A DNA stretch of 64,000 nt from Paraliobacillus zengyii (GCF_003268595.1 NZ_CP029797.1:1199501-1263500), one strand, 5' to 3'. Shown: positions 8,404-18,389, counted from the stretch's first letter. The notes: a model not told the origin generated them from the sequence alone. Program-made: numbers and translations.

Positions 8404-10161
8404 TTAACGTAATTGAAAACAAGCAAAACCAAACGGTGCAAGCTTAACTGTTGCTTTTGCATCAAAAGTCGTTTGTTTTCCAGAAAAGCATTCTTTAACG
8501 TCTTTCCCATTTAATGTTTCTACAGCTATCGTTTTAGCTTTTTTATCATTGTTTAAAACAAAAAGAACTTTTTGATGATTTTTTTGCTTTTCATAAACAA
8601 TTACTTTCTCTTGATCATCTATTTGTAAAAATCGAAAGGTGCTTTGGTTACCAAAAGCTGTTATCTCATTGCGCATTTTTATTAACTGCTGGATAAACTG
8701 AAATAGTTCTTGGTCTTGTTTGGATTCGTCCCATTCCATGCAAGCCCTGCTACTTGGCTCTTCACCACCACTCATTCCGATCTCATCGCCGTAATAGATA
8801 CACGGTGTACCGATAAAAGAGAAGTGAAAAACATATAATAAACGAATGCGTTCTTTTTCTTCATTTGCCAACGTTAGAATGCGTGCTGTGTCATGACTGT
8901 CTAACAAGTTAAAGGCGGTTTCATTTACAGTATCTGGGTACATGTGCAGTAAATCAGTAATTTGATTGGCGAATTGCGAAGTGCTTATCTCGTCTTTAGC
9001 AAAAAAATCAATCACACTCGTTGTAAATGGGTAGTTCATTACTGCATCAAATTGATCACCCTGTAGCCAAGGCATTGAGTCATGCCAAACTTCACCCAGT
9101 ATATAGGTATCTGATTTTACAGATTTAACCGCTCTCCGAAAATCTCGCCAGAAGTCATGATCAATTTCATTCGCCACATCTAAACGCCAGCCATCAATAT
9201 CAAATTCTTCAATCCAATACCGTGCAACCTTCAGTAAATAGTTCTTTACTTCAGGATTTTCCGTATTTAGCTTTGGCATGTTTGCTACAAAACCAAATGC
9301 ATCATAGTTAGGTAATGGTTCTGTTTGTACTGGAAAGTTCCAAATATGAAACCAATCTTTATATTGTGATTTTTCACCTTTTTCTAGAACATCTTGAAAG
9401 GGTTTAAAATAATAGCCACTATGATTGAATACCGCATCAAGCATTACACGAATGCCTCGTTTGTGACATTGTTTTACGAGCTCTCGAAAAGTCTCTTTAT
9501 CACCAAATTGTGGGTCAATCTCCATGTAATCAATCGTGTCATATTTATGATTGGAATGTGCTTTAAATATTGGACATAGATATAGCCCTGTAATTCCGAG
9601 TTTTTGCAGATAATCTAGGTGATTAATAATCCCTTGAAAATCTCCACCAAAGAAATTATCTTGTTTTGGAATTGTTGAACCCCATGGTAAGACTTTATCA
9701 GGATTCGTGGCTGAATCTCCATTCGCAAATCGCTCAGGAAAAATTTGATACCAAACAGTGTCCTTCACCCACTCTGGAGCTTGAAATATATCTGTTTTGT
9801 GTAGGTAGGGAAAGCAGAAATAGCTTTGTATATCATCTGGTATTTCATAGTGATAGTCTTTTTCCGTAACAATTACTTCTTGGTTATCTTGATCTATGCA
9901 ACGAAAGCCATACCGAAGTCTACGGTATTTTGGTGGAATTGTTAGTTTCCAATAGTCCTTTAATTTTGATTCTCCAGTTTTAATCAACTGCTTTGTGTTA
10001 TATTGCCATTTATCTTTTACAAAGTCATAAGGGTCACCAAATAGCAATTCCACAGACTTCATATCATCTCTACTTGTTTCTAGCATAATACTAATTTCAT
10101 TTTCATTTTTACCGTAAACATATGGATTAACGCTTCTATGTTTAATCGCTTCTAGCAACAA
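8404..10161 (-). CDS. GH13_20 cyclomaltodextrinase / neopullulanase / maltogenic amylase
   Basis: A 585-residue cytoplasmic enzyme with no signal peptide. Residues 1-125 form a CBM34-type N-domain, followed by the GH13 barrel. MPKLN is the fifth conserved region specific to the neopullulanase/cyclodextrinase subfamily. The catalytic residues sit in GWRLDVANEI (nucleophile Asp), ILGEVWHD (acid Glu) and LLDSHDTAR (Asp). The start is TTG, eight bases after AAGGAG. It would open imported cyclodextrins and cleave maltodextrins, completing the pathway begun by the CGTase upstream and the ABC importer. Confidence 0.9.
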   Translation of the reverse strand: MLLEAIKHRSVNPYVYGKNENEISIMLETSRDDMKSVELLFGDPYDFVKDKWQYNTKQLIKTGESKLKDYWKLTIPPKYRRLRYGFRCIDQDNQEVIVTEKDYHYEIPDDIQSYFCFPYLHKTDIFQAPEWVKDTVWYQIFPERFANGDSATNPDKVLPWGSTIPKQDNFFGGDFQGIINHLDYLQKLGITGLYLCPIFKAHSNHKYDTIDYMEIDPQFGDKETFRELVKQCHKRGIRVMLDAVFNHSGYYFKPFQDVLEKGEKSQYKDWFHIWNFPVQTEPLPNYDAFGFVANMPKLNTENPEVKNYLLKVARYWIEEFDIDGWRLDVANEIDHDFWRDFRRAVKSVKSDTYILGEVWHDSMPWLQGDQFDAVMNYPFTTSVIDFFAKDEISTSQFANQITDLLHMYPDTVNETAFNLLDSHDTARILTLANEEKERIRLLYVFHFSFIGTPCIYYGDEIGMSGGEEPSSRACMEWDESKQDQELFQFIQQLIKMRNEITAFGNQSTFRFLQIDDQEKVIVYEKQKNHQKVLFVLNNDKKAKTIAVETLNGKDVKECFSGKQTTFDAKATVKLAPFGFACFQLR

Positions 10162-10183
10162 TTTGCATTCTCCTTTTCTAATT

Positions 10184-10223
10184 AAACAACCCCATTAATA
10201 GCTATGTATTAATGGGGTTGTTT
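10184..10223 (-). terminator. Terminator between CGTase and the cytoplasmic amylase
   Basis: A perfect 17-bp stem (AAACAACCCCATTAATA and complement) with a 6-base loop, just after the CGTase stop on the minus strand. Its ACAACCCC core is also present in the leader hairpins at 12437 and 12763. Confidence 0.75.
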
Positions 10224-10254
10224 AGTTATTAAAACATTGCCTCTCAATTGTAAT

Positions 10255-12372
10255 TTAATTTATCCATGTTGAAGTTATGGAATCTGTCCCTTCAGTCGGA
10301 GTGACATATGAACGGTTAGTACCGCCTTCCCAAACTATATTTCCACTAGAATCTTTCTTGATAAATTTATATTCAAGTGTATAATTCGAGGGAACACTTA
10401 TGTCATAGTACCAAGTTGGATATTCTTTCATTATTTGATTGAAGAATGGTCCAATAGCTTTTTCAACATCCCAGTTTCCAAGTTCTTGGGTATTTCCAAC
10501 AAGATAAATAGCATTACCATAATCAGTTGTTGCTTCTTCCACTATAAACCGAACTGGTATTAATTTACCTGTTAAGACCTCAAAGTCTGCGTAAGCGTTA
10601 CTTTCTTTATTATCATTTGTTACTATTTCAATAGTATAGAAATCACCTTGTATATCAGGTACGTTTACTACTATTTCTGAATTATCCCAAGATACAATTG
10701 TAGCTTGATGACTACCAAACAGAACAGTACCTTTTTCTTCACCGAATGCTTCACCACTTATAGTGATTTCATTTCCAGCCTGTCCAACCATTGGGCCAAC
10801 ATGACCAACGGTAGGCGTATTTGCTGGTTCAGTTACTTCCCATACAGCTACTTCATTTGCTTGTAACTCAAAAGTGGCGGCTTGCCCTTTTTGGTCTACA
10901 TGAAGCGAATCACCCTTCAATAAACCTTCTAATACATCTGGATGTGTTCCTTCCGATAACGAAGTCTGAAGATTATTGATTGTGTAACTTTGATCACTAC
11001 TATTTACAGCTGTAATAACAACATTGTTTCCAAACTTCCTTTCAAATACATACACATCTTCGTTAGTCCAACGTTCTGTTGTTGTTCCATAACCTAAAGC
11101 TGGATTCAATTGCCGTAAATGTGCCAACTTGCTAATAAGTTTATAAGATGTTGTTGTTCGATCAAAACCAGGCATTTGCTTTCTATTGTCTGGATCAGTT
11201 TCACCTGTCAAATATTGTTCTGTGCCATAATAAATTGTTGGAACACCTCTAGAAGTAAGCAAGACAGCTAAAGCAATATCTGTGTTTGTCTTTGCATCAG
11301 CTTCATCATAAAATCTACTCATATCATGATTATCAATGAATGTTACTTGATCATTTACTTCTTTGTAGCTATTGGATGTATCTTCAATCATCGCATGAAA
11401 GTCGACCCAATTGTCTTCTTTAGATTTAAGTACTTCTCTAATTTGCTGTCCAAATTGAAAATCTAATAAACTCATACCACTTTCATTTGCAAAATAATGA
11501 TTTTTAGTATCCACCTCATTTTCACCTAAAAACCACTCACCAAAAGTGAAAATAGGCTGATAAGAATAAATATGATTCATAAGAGATTCTTGCCAGCCCT
11601 GCGACATATGTTTTACCGCATCAACTCTTATTCCGTCAATACCTTTGTCTAACCACAATTCTATTGATTGTTTAAGGTATTGGTCTATTGTTTGATTTTG
11701 TAAATTATAATCCGCTAAATCATATAGATTTCTATATATACCATCTTCATAAGATGAGAAATCTGTACCACCATTATGATGAAATAAATCTAAATCATTA
11801 GAGTAATTACCAAGTAATGTTCCGTTGTCATAAATGGCCCCGTTTTCAACATAATCACTATCCGTCGCTAAAGCTGGTGAAGAGTGATTTGGTGTGAAAT
11901 CCATGATTATTTTAATACCATGACTATGTGCCGTGGAAATTAATGCATCAAAGTCATTAAAACTTCCATAGAACGGATTGTTTTTTTTATAATCCCTAGC
12001 CCAATAGCCATGATAGGAGGTATACCCTTCAGGATGAATATCATATACATTTTCAACGGGTTGAGAAATCCAAATTGCAGTAATGCCTAGATCAGTAAAG
12101 TAATTGTCATCTATTTTGTCTGTTATTCCTTTCCAATCTCCTCCCATATATTTATGCAAGTCTGTTTCACTATACAAATCACCATCAGGGTTATTAGAAG
12201 AATCACCGTCATAAAATCGATCTGTAACAATTTGATAAATTGTATCTTTTGCGTAATTCACTCTATTTAGCTCACTAGAAGCATATACACCATCAGATAA
12301 ATTTAAAAAGATCCCCAATACGACACAGATAAACGCAACCGATTTCACTATCGGACAAAATTTATTAAACAT
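10255..12372 (-). CDS. Cyclomaltodextrin glucanotransferase (CGTase), secreted
   Basis: About 705 residues with a signal peptide (basic start, hydrophobic stretch ending near VYASS). Domain order fits CGTase: A/B barrel, C, an IPT/TIG-like D domain (around [16 protein letters not shown]) and a CBM20 starch-binding E domain at the end. Catalytic motifs are [18 protein letters not shown] and FIDNHDM. The TDFS and RNLYDLAD positions correspond to the Phe183 and Tyr195 subsites of CGTases, and the WFLG Phe to Phe259. ATG at 12372 lies ten bases after AGGAAGGA. The enzyme makes cyclodextrins from starch outside the cell. Confidence 0.93.
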   Translation of the reverse strand: MFNKFCPIVKSVAFICVVLGIFLNLSDGVYASSELNRVNYAKDTIYQIVTDRFYDGDSSNNPDGDLYSETDLHKYMGGDWKGITDKIDDNYFTDLGITAIWISQPVENVYDIHPEGYTSYHGYWARDYKKNNPFYGSFNDFDALISTAHSHGIKIIMDFTPNHSSPALATDSDYVENGAIYDNGTLLGNYSNDLDLFHHNGGTDFSSYEDGIYRNLYDLADYNLQNQTIDQYLKQSIELWLDKGIDGIRVDAVKHMSQGWQESLMNHIYSYQPIFTFGEWFLGENEVDTKNHYFANESGMSLLDFQFGQQIREVLKSKEDNWVDFHAMIEDTSNSYKEVNDQVTFIDNHDMSRFYDEADAKTNTDIALAVLLTSRGVPTIYYGTEQYLTGETDPDNRKQMPGFDRTTTSYKLISKLAHLRQLNPALGYGTTTERWTNEDVYVFERKFGNNVVITAVNSSDQSYTINNLQTSLSEGTHPDVLEGLLKGDSLHVDQKGQAATFELQANEVAVWEVTEPANTPTVGHVGPMVGQAGNEITISGEAFGEEKGTVLFGSHQATIVSWDNSEIVVNVPDIQGDFYTIEIVTNDNKESNAYADFEVLTGKLIPVRFIVEEATTDYGNAIYLVGNTQELGNWDVEKAIGPFFNQIMKEYPTWYYDISVPSNYTLEYKFIKKDSSGNIVWEGGTNRSYVTPTEGTDSITSTWIN

Positions 12373-12430
12373 ATTGTACACATCCTTCCTATTTTTGGTA
12401 TACAGCAAACAATAAACGATCCTCCTTTCT

Positions 12431-12479
12431 AAAAAAAAACAAACAACCCCGACTTTTTTAAAGTCGGGGTTGTTTGTTT
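12431..12479 (-). terminator. Leader terminator (attenuator candidate) of the CGTase transcript
   Basis: A 19-bp stem containing AACAACCCCGACTT, followed on the minus strand by nine T residues, located between the promoter and the CGTase ribosome binding site. A strong intrinsic terminator placed in the leader suggests attenuation. The hairpin at 12763-12808 is almost the same and faces the other way. Confidence 0.75.
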
Positions 12480-12486
12480 TAATTAC

Positions 12487-12509
12487 AAAATCAGCGCCCT
12501 TAGTTTGTA
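12487..12509 (-). promoter_or_regulatory. Conserved leader box, minus copy
   Basis: A 23-base box that reads TACAAACTAAGGGCGCTGAT plus TTT on the minus strand. It matches the plus-strand box at 12728-12750 at 21 of 23 positions. It lies between the promoter and the leader terminator, so it could act as an operator or as an RNA antitermination element. Confidence 0.65.
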
Positions 12510-12538
12510 TATTAAGTTATATCAAGGTTGTTAGATTT

Positions 12539-12567
12539 ATTATTACAAGATCAAATTGCAATGTCAA
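12539..12567 (-). promoter_or_regulatory. CGTase promoter
   Basis: On the minus strand, TTGACA (12562-12567) and AATAAT (12539-12544) are separated by 17 bases: a near-consensus vegetative promoter. Transcription would run through the leader box and hairpin into the CGTase gene. Confidence 0.75.
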
Positions 12568-12660
12568 TAAATATTTTAAGCTTAATTGAATAAATTAGTA
12601 TTGTAATTTTCATTATTTTTGCAATCAAACTATAAAATAAAATATTTAAAAACTTTATTC

Positions 12661-12676
12661 AAGAAAACGCTTGCAT
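12661..12676. promoter_or_regulatory. cre-like CcpA site
   Basis: The minus strand reads ATGCAAGCGTTTTCTT, which fits the catabolite-responsive element consensus WTGNAANCGNWNNCWW. It overlaps the -35 of the importer promoter, so glucose repression by CcpA is expected. Confidence 0.65.
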
Positions 12677-12699
12677 ATTTTAAAGTTATTTTATAGAAT
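12671..12699 (+). promoter_or_regulatory. Promoter of the ABC importer operon
   Basis: TTGCAT (12671-12676) and TAGAAT (12694-12699) are separated by 17 bases, upstream of the leader box and hairpin that precede the binding-protein gene. Confidence 0.65.
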
Positions 12700-12727
12700 G
12701 AGGTCACAACCTAGTTTTCATTTAATT

Positions 12728-12750
12728 TACAAATTGAGGGCGCTGATTTT
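12728..12750 (+). promoter_or_regulatory. Conserved leader box, plus copy
   Basis: TACAAATTGAGGGCGCTGAT plus TTT, the partner of the box at 12487-12509. Both lie in the same position relative to promoter and hairpin, on opposite strands. Confidence 0.65.
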
Positions 12751-12762
12751 GCGGCTATTGCA

Positions 12763-12808
12763 GACAACCCCGACTTTTTAAAAAAGTCGGGGTTGTCTTT
12801 TTGTTTTT
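12763..12808 (+). terminator. Leader terminator (attenuator candidate) of the importer operon
   Basis: GACAACCCCGACTTTTT pairs with AAAAAGTCGGGGTTGTC, followed by TTTTTGTTTTT and then the ribosome binding region. It is the mirror image of 12431-12479. Confidence 0.75.
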
Positions 12809-12889
12809 AGGAAGGAGGGTGGTTTATTGTTCGGTAAATATACAAAAATAAGCAATCGATTGCACAAAAAATAAAAAGGAGCGGTTATT

Positions 12890-14173
12890 ATGAGAAATAA
12901 AAATATTTTTATTCTTTTGATCACTTTATTAATTGCAGTGATTACATTAGGGGCATGTTCTCCTGAAAGAGAAGACACGACTAACGGGGATGCTAATTCA
13001 GGAAATACAAATGACGAAGAAGCGAATAAACCTGAAGAATTAACCGTCTGGGCCAATGATGAAGAAGAACAATTAGAAGCAATAGAAAAAATCGCCTCAG
13101 ATTATGAGAAAGAGGAAGGTATTAAAATTAATGTCGTTGCGAAATCAATGTTAGAGCAGTTGGATGAATTAGCTTTAGCTGGACCTGAAGGACGCGGACC
13201 TGATTTGTTTTTTCAACCTCATGATAGAACCGGGGACATTGTAGCTCAAGGACTATCTCAACCGTTAGAGATAACGGAGGAAACTTTAAAAAATTATAGT
13301 ACTGCTTCTATTGAATCGGTTCAATATGAATTTAATGGTACAAACGAGATATATGGTATTCCATCAGTAATGGAAACGTATGGAATTTTCTATAACAAAG
13401 ATATTATTGATGAACCACAAACCATTGACGACTTATTAGTTGCATTAGAAGAACATTCAGACCCGTCACTAGACCAATTTGGGTTTCTTATGATGCCGAA
13501 TGACTTATACTTTGCTTATCCTTTCTTCAAAACAAATGGTGCATATCTCTTTGGTGGAGAAACTGGGGAATATGATACGACAGATATTGGGCTTCATAAT
13601 GAAGGAGCAATTAAAGGCGGAGAGTTATTCCAATCATTTTTCGAGAATGGAAGGATACCGGTATCTACTACAAACGACGTTATTGATGGATTGTTCACTG
13701 AAGGTAAAGTTGGTGCTGTGATTAATGGTCCATGGAGTATTACTAGTTATAAAGAGGCATTAGGTGAGAGTCTTGCTTTTGCACCATTCCCTGAAATTAA
13801 TGGTCAACCTGCCCAAACATTAGTAGGAACGAAAGCCTGGATGGTATCTTACTATTCTGAGAATGTTAAATGGTCTACTGATCTTGCTTTGTTTATGACT
13901 AACCAAGAAAATCAAGCATACTATTTTGAAATCGCTGGAGAATTACCAACGAATACAAATGCACTTGAATCAATTGAAGATCCGATTTTTGCATCATTTA
14001 GTGATCAAATTGCTAACGGTGTACCAATGCCAAGCACGCCGCAAATGTCTCAAGTATGGGAGCCCATGAATAATGCATTACAATTCATAGCCGAAGGAGA
14101 GGATGTTTCGTCTGTTCTAGATGAAGCCGTAGAACAAATCCAAAGTAACATTGAAGCTAGTGGTGCAGAGTAA
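12890..14173 (+). CDS. Maltodextrin/cyclodextrin ABC transporter, solute-binding lipoprotein
   Basis: A 427-residue family 1 solute-binding protein. The signal peptide ends in a lipobox (TLGAC), followed by an Asn/Glu-rich linker. Then come LTVWANDEEEQLEAIEKIA and FFQPHDRTGDIVAQG, typical of MalE-type proteins, and NGPWSI near the middle. ATG follows AAAAGGAG. It is first in an operon with two permeases and is divergent from the CGTase, so the ligand is probably cyclodextrin or linear maltodextrin. No ATPase gene is nearby; a shared MsmX-type ATPase elsewhere is likely. Confidence 0.9.
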   Translation: MRNKNIFILLITLLIAVITLGACSPEREDTTNGDANSGNTNDEEANKPEELTVWANDEEEQLEAIEKIASDYEKEEGIKINVVAKSMLEQLDELALAGPEGRGPDLFFQPHDRTGDIVAQGLSQPLEITEETLKNYSTASIESVQYEFNGTNEIYGIPSVMETYGIFYNKDIIDEPQTIDDLLVALEEHSDPSLDQFGFLMMPNDLYFAYPFFKTNGAYLFGGETGEYDTTDIGLHNEGAIKGGELFQSFFENGRIPVSTTNDVIDGLFTEGKVGAVINGPWSITSYKEALGESLAFAPFPEINGQPAQTLVGTKAWMVSYYSENVKWSTDLALFMTNQENQAYYFEIAGELPTNTNALESIEDPIFASFSDQIANGVPMPSTPQMSQVWEPMNNALQFIAEGEDVSSVLDEAVEQIQSNIEASGAE

Positions 14174-14230
14174 AACGAAGCGTTTCGGTCTGATTGATCA
14201 CACGGACTGTTAAAATACCAACTATTTAAA

Positions 14231-14251
14231 AGGGAAGGAATATCCTTCCCT
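14231..14251 (+). terminator. Intercistronic hairpin after the binding-protein gene
   Basis: AGGGAAGGA and TCCTTCCCT with a three-base loop, in a 116-bp gap. Such hairpins often stabilise or partly terminate the message so that the binding protein exceeds the permeases. Confidence 0.5.
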
Positions 14252-14289
14252 CTCATTCTTGATAAATTATTGAAGGGGGAGTAATCAAA

Positions 14290-15591
14290 ATGGATAATGC
14301 ATCGATAAATAAAAGGACCAATAAACATAATCCGAGCATAGCTACTGTACTGTCTATCGTATTTGCAGGTTTAGGTCAGCTTTACAATCGTAGATTTATT
14401 AAAGGGATCATTTTTATTTTATTAGAATTGGTCTTGCTAAGCACTCTAATAAATGCCATTAATTTTGGACTATGGGGATTAAGAACTCTAGGTACTATTC
14501 CCGGAGAAGATCATTCGATAAGATTGCTAGTATTTGGTGTTTTGTCATTTATCGGGACAATTATTTTGATAATACTTTACATTTTTAATGTAATAGATGC
14601 GAGAAAACAGGCGATACAAATTAAAAATGGTTGGGTTCCTAAAGGATTTAAAGCTTCAATTATTGGTTTCTATGATAATACTTTTCCGTACTTAATGACA
14701 CTTCCAGGGTTGTTACTCATGATCATTGTAGTAATCTTCCCATTACTTTTTTCTGTTCTCTTAGCATTCACAAATTACAATCTTTATAACTCACCACCAA
14801 GAAGTCTAGTAGATTGGGTCGGTTTTGAAAACTTTAAAGAATTAGTTACAGTTCCAATTTGGCAAGATACTTTTATAAGTGTTTTAGCATGGACAGTTGT
14901 ATGGACTATCATAGCAACAACACTACAAATTGCCTTAGGGATGATCTTAGCGTTAATAGTAAATGATTCTAGGATAAAATTCAAAAAAATGATTCGCACG
15001 ATTTTAATTCTACCTTGGGCGGTCCCTGCATTTGTTACTATTTTAATTTTTTCGGCCATGTTTAATGATGATTTTGGTGCAATTAATAGAGATATTATCA
15101 TTCCGCTTTTCGGTGGAGATGGTATCCCTTGGTTAACTGAACCTCTCTATGCAAGAACGGCAATCATTTTAATTCAAACATGGTTAGGGTTTCCGTTTAT
15201 TTTTGCTTTATTTACTGGCGTGTTACAAAGTATTTCGAAAGATTGGTATGAAGCAGCTGATGTAGATGGTGGTTCGCGGTTTCAGAAATTCCGATTCATA
15301 ACCTTGCCACATGTTTTGTTTGCTACTGCTCCATTACTAATTATGCAATATGCTCAAAATTTTAATAACTTTAACATTATTTACTTGTTCAATGAAGGTG
15401 GACCTCCAGTAAGAGGTCAAAATGCTGGTGGAACAGATATATTAATTTCTTGGGTTTATAAGTTAACTTTTGATACGAATAACTACGCAATGGCTGCGGT
15501 TATCTCACTAATTATGGGATTAATTATTTCAGGCTTTGCTTTTTATCAATTTAGACAAACAAAATCGTTTAAAGAAGAAGGTGAAATGTAG
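14290..15591 (+). CDS. Maltodextrin-type ABC permease, MalF/MdxF-like
   Basis: A 433-residue membrane protein. An N-terminal extension with extra transmembrane segments (ATVLSIVFAGLGQLYNRR) is followed by the permease core, as in the long B. subtilis MdxF type. The EAA loop is EAADVDGGSRFQKF, the contact site for the ATPase. GGGGGAG precedes the ATG. The stop overlaps the next start by one base. Confidence 0.9.
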   Translation: MDNASINKRTNKHNPSIATVLSIVFAGLGQLYNRRFIKGIIFILLELVLLSTLINAINFGLWGLRTLGTIPGEDHSIRLLVFGVLSFIGTIILIILYIFNVIDARKQAIQIKNGWVPKGFKASIIGFYDNTFPYLMTLPGLLLMIIVVIFPLLFSVLLAFTNYNLYNSPPRSLVDWVGFENFKELVTVPIWQDTFISVLAWTVVWTIIATTLQIALGMILALIVNDSRIKFKKMIRTILILPWAVPAFVTILIFSAMFNDDFGAINRDIIIPLFGGDGIPWLTEPLYARTAIILIQTWLGFPFIFALFTGVLQSISKDWYEAADVDGGSRFQKFRFITLPHVLFATAPLLIMQYAQNFNNFNIIYLFNEGGPPVRGQNAGGTDILISWVYKLTFDTNNYAMAAVISLIMGLIISGFAFYQFRQTKSFKEEGEM

Positions 15592-16430
15592 TGAATCAAA
15601 AAAAGAAATCACTAGTAGAAGTATTAATTATGTATCTCGTTATAATCATTACTTCTGTCATTATTTTTTATCCCTTAATCTGGACTGTTGGTATGTCATT
15701 TAATCAAGGAAGTAGCTTATATTCGTCGTCTATTATCCCAGAAAAATTCTCTTTAGAGCATTATAAATGGTTATTTAGTATAAACAGTGATTATTTAATG
15801 TGGTATAAAAACTCTTTAATCGTCTCAGTATCAGTGGCTGCTGGTAGTGTGATCATTACATCATTAGTTGCATATGCTTTTTCTCGATTTCAATTCGCAG
15901 GTAAAAAGAATGCATTATATATCTTTTTATTGCTTCAAATGTTTCCTGTTATGATGGCTATGGTTGCACTGTATATATTCCTAAATATAATAGGAATGCT
16001 AGATACGTTGACTGGATTAATATTTGTTTATCTTGGTGGACAAATTCCCTTTAACGCTTGGTTAGTAAAAGGTTACTTTGATACTATTCCACGTGAACTT
16101 GATGAAGCTGCACGCATTGATGGTGCAGGACATTTCAGAGTTTTTTGGAGTATCATATTGCCACTAGCTAAACCAATATTAGCTGTTGTAGCATTGTTTA
16201 ATTTTATGATGCCACTTTTCGACTTTTTATTGCCATCTATTGTTCTATCAAGCCAGGAAAATTATACACTGGCAGTCGGGTTATTCAATTTTATAAATGA
16301 TCAATTTGCGAATAACTTTACAAGATTTGCAGCGGGTTCAATCTTAATAGCAGTTCCAGTAGCGACTGTATACTTATTTTTACAAAGATATTTAATATCA
16401 GGATTAACTGCGGGGGGAACAAAAGGTTAG
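15591..16430 (+). CDS. Maltodextrin-type ABC permease, MalG/MdxG-like
   Basis: A 279-residue permease with six hydrophobic segments and the EAA loop ELDEAARIDGAGHFRVF. The start is GTG, overlapping the TAG of the upstream permease by one base, which indicates translational coupling. It ends the importer operon. Confidence 0.9.
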   Translation: MNQKKKSLVEVLIMYLVIIITSVIIFYPLIWTVGMSFNQGSSLYSSSIIPEKFSLEHYKWLFSINSDYLMWYKNSLIVSVSVAAGSVIITSLVAYAFSRFQFAGKKNALYIFLLLQMFPVMMAMVALYIFLNIIGMLDTLTGLIFVYLGGQIPFNAWLVKGYFDTIPRELDEAARIDGAGHFRVFWSIILPLAKPILAVVALFNFMMPLFDFLLPSIVLSSQENYTLAVGLFNFINDQFANNFTRFAAGSILIAVPVATVYLFLQRYLISGLTAGGTKG

Positions 16431-16464
16431 ATTACATGCATCTAAGTGACGGTTAATCTGTTGC

Positions 16465-16818
16465 TTGGATGCATTGTTATTTATATTGCTATACATACCT
16501 TTACTAATGGGATATATTTCAGGATTTATTGTTAGAGGAAATAGTGAAAAATTGAATCGTTATCTGAATGCCTTGATTGAAGGTGCTCAAATACAGCTAA
16601 AAGCTGCGTCAGAAGATATAAACGATGAATACTTTCAATTTTATCTAGAAAAAATCGAGATGTTCGGGTTTTTAAAATAAGCCGGCGAGCCTATTTCGGA
16701 AGATGTAAAATTACCTCAACTAAATGTTTCCCAAATCAATCTGTTTTTATTAACAAACACATCGATGTTAGTGATACTAATAATTTTAATATATTTACTA
16801 ATACTACTCCTAAAGTGA
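16465..16818 (+). pseudogene. Small membrane protein interrupted by an in-frame stop
   Basis: A frame from TTG at 16465 reads through a hydrophobic segment and a helical region, meets TAA at 16678-16680, then continues in the same frame to 16818 with a second hydrophobic segment (LVILIILIYLLILLL). Together it would be about 117 residues with two membrane segments. No clear ribosome binding site is seen. The single stop suggests a recent nonsense mutation. The family is unknown. Confidence 0.45.
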
Positions 16819-16839
16819 AACCTTAGGAGGATTAAAGAG

Positions 16840-17910
16840 GTGGAAATAAACACATCAGCTTATCAAGAAACAGAAGTAATGAAGCAGGTAAATGAACATC
16901 AAAAAAATCAAAAGTTAGTAGCATCAGAATTGGGCGATTTATTCGCTTCTTATCTAGGGGATTCTTTGTTTGCTTGTGTCTTTGAACATCATCTTCAGGT
17001 TGTAAAAGATAATGAAATTAAAGAGTATCTTGAATTTGCATTATATACATCAAGAAAACACCTAGACTCAATGAAAGATATTTTCAAAAAAGAAAATATT
17101 CCTGTTCCCGTTGGGTTTGGAGAACAAGATATGAGAAAAGATGCACCTCGTCTTTTCAGTGATATTTTTATGATTTTTTATCTTGTAGAAATGTCGAGAG
17201 CAGCTTTAATGACTTATGCTAGCACGCTTTCAACTTCACATAGGCAAGATATTATTGATTATTTTAAAATGTGTTTAAATGATACGGTTATTATATTTGA
17301 AAAGGGAAAACATTTATTGCTTTTAAAAGGGGTTAGTATTTCTGCTCCTGAAATCCCTTATCCTAAAAAAGTGGATTTTGTTGAAAAAGAATCGTTTATT
17401 TCATTGATAGCTGGGAAAACTCGTCCATTAACTGGATTAGAAATTAAACACTTACAAGTGAATATTAATACAAATATATTAGGTAAAGCAATGATGCTAG
17501 GGTTTAGCCAGGTTGCATCATCTGATAAATTACGAAGGTATTTTAAACAAGGTGCTGACGTGGCAGATACACAAATTAAGCAATTAGGAAGGTTTCTAAT
17601 TAGTGGTGATTTGCCTGCTCCATCTTCTATGGATGCTCATGTAACTGATTCTACAACCCCGCCTTATTCAGACAAGTTAATGATGTATCATGCTACACTT
17701 GCAAACGGCATTGGTATCATCAACTATGGAGAAGCCGTTTCTAAAATTATGCGCCATGATTTACATGTTCAATTTGCTCTTCTCACAACAGATATAGCGA
17801 AATATGCAAACGAAGGAATGAATCTCACGATTGGAAATGGATGGTTAGAAGAACCTCCAACAGCTGCTGATCGAAACAAGCTTTCAAAGAATTCAACTGG
17901 AAGTAAGTGA
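16840..17910 (+). CDS. DUF3231 family protein
   Basis: A 356-residue protein made of two similar four-helix halves, as in the DUF3231 family of spore-formers, whose halves resemble CotF/ferritin-like bundles. The second half carries LTGLEIKHLQVN, then GFSQVASSDKLRRYFKQG, and HVTDSTTPPYSDKLMMYH. GTG at 16840 follows AGGAGG by nine bases. A role in the spore or stress envelope is possible but not proven. Confidence 0.8.
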   Translation: MEINTSAYQETEVMKQVNEHQKNQKLVASELGDLFASYLGDSLFACVFEHHLQVVKDNEIKEYLEFALYTSRKHLDSMKDIFKKENIPVPVGFGEQDMRKDAPRLFSDIFMIFYLVEMSRAALMTYASTLSTSHRQDIIDYFKMCLNDTVIIFEKGKHLLLLKGVSISAPEIPYPKKVDFVEKESFISLIAGKTRPLTGLEIKHLQVNINTNILGKAMMLGFSQVASSDKLRRYFKQGADVADTQIKQLGRFLISGDLPAPSSMDAHVTDSTTPPYSDKLMMYHATLANGIGIINYGEAVSKIMRHDLHVQFALLTTDIAKYANEGMNLTIGNGWLEEPPTAADRNKLSKNSTGSK

Positions 17911-17931
17911 TGACAGATAAATTAGTTAGAT

Positions 17932-18264
17932 TTACCGACGATTTAATTTATGATTTTGTTTCGCATTACCTGTAATTGCAAGAGATTTTGATATTACAGC
18001 AGCCAAGATAAATAATGTACAACTATTGGCAGTATTATTTGCTGTAAGAAATGCTGTTTCTATGTTTTGTAGGGAAATCAAAAAATTCAAGATGTATGAA
18101 ACAAGAAAACCTGCCAATGAAATCGTGCATAAAGAATTAAACAAGAATGTCCTATCTGCTAAAGATCTTTTATTATCCAAAATACGTACTGTATGCTTAA
18201 ATTGTCTAATTAAGATCCAAATCATACCAATGACTAATAGCAAGACTACAAGATTTCCTACCAT
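17932..18264 (-). CDS. Small membrane protein, unknown
   Basis: About 110 residues with three hydrophobic segments (MVGNLVVLLLVIGMIWIL, LAGFLVSYILNFLI, LFILAAVISKSLAIT). GGGAG lies ten bases before the ATG at 18264; a GTG at 18270 is closer than usual. No family recognised. It is convergent with the DUF3231 gene. Confidence 0.6.
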   Translation of the reverse strand: MVGNLVVLLLVIGMIWILIRQFKHTVRILDNKRSLADRTFLFNSLCTISLAGFLVSYILNFLISLQNIETAFLTANNTANSCTLFILAAVISKSLAITGNAKQNHKLNRR

Positions 18265-18389
18265 AAACACGCAACTCCCTTATATTATAATTCTGGCCTG
18301 CTAAACTACTTCTTTTGTAAAATTAGGATGCGTTCACCTTATTAAAAGCAGTTTTTAATTCACGTGTTAGCTTTCAATATTTAGTTTTT

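Noticed and set aside
12487..12750. Paired boxes as ends of a transposon
   Set aside because: The symmetry is explained by two divergent leaders with promoters facing outward; there is no transposase or target duplication between them.
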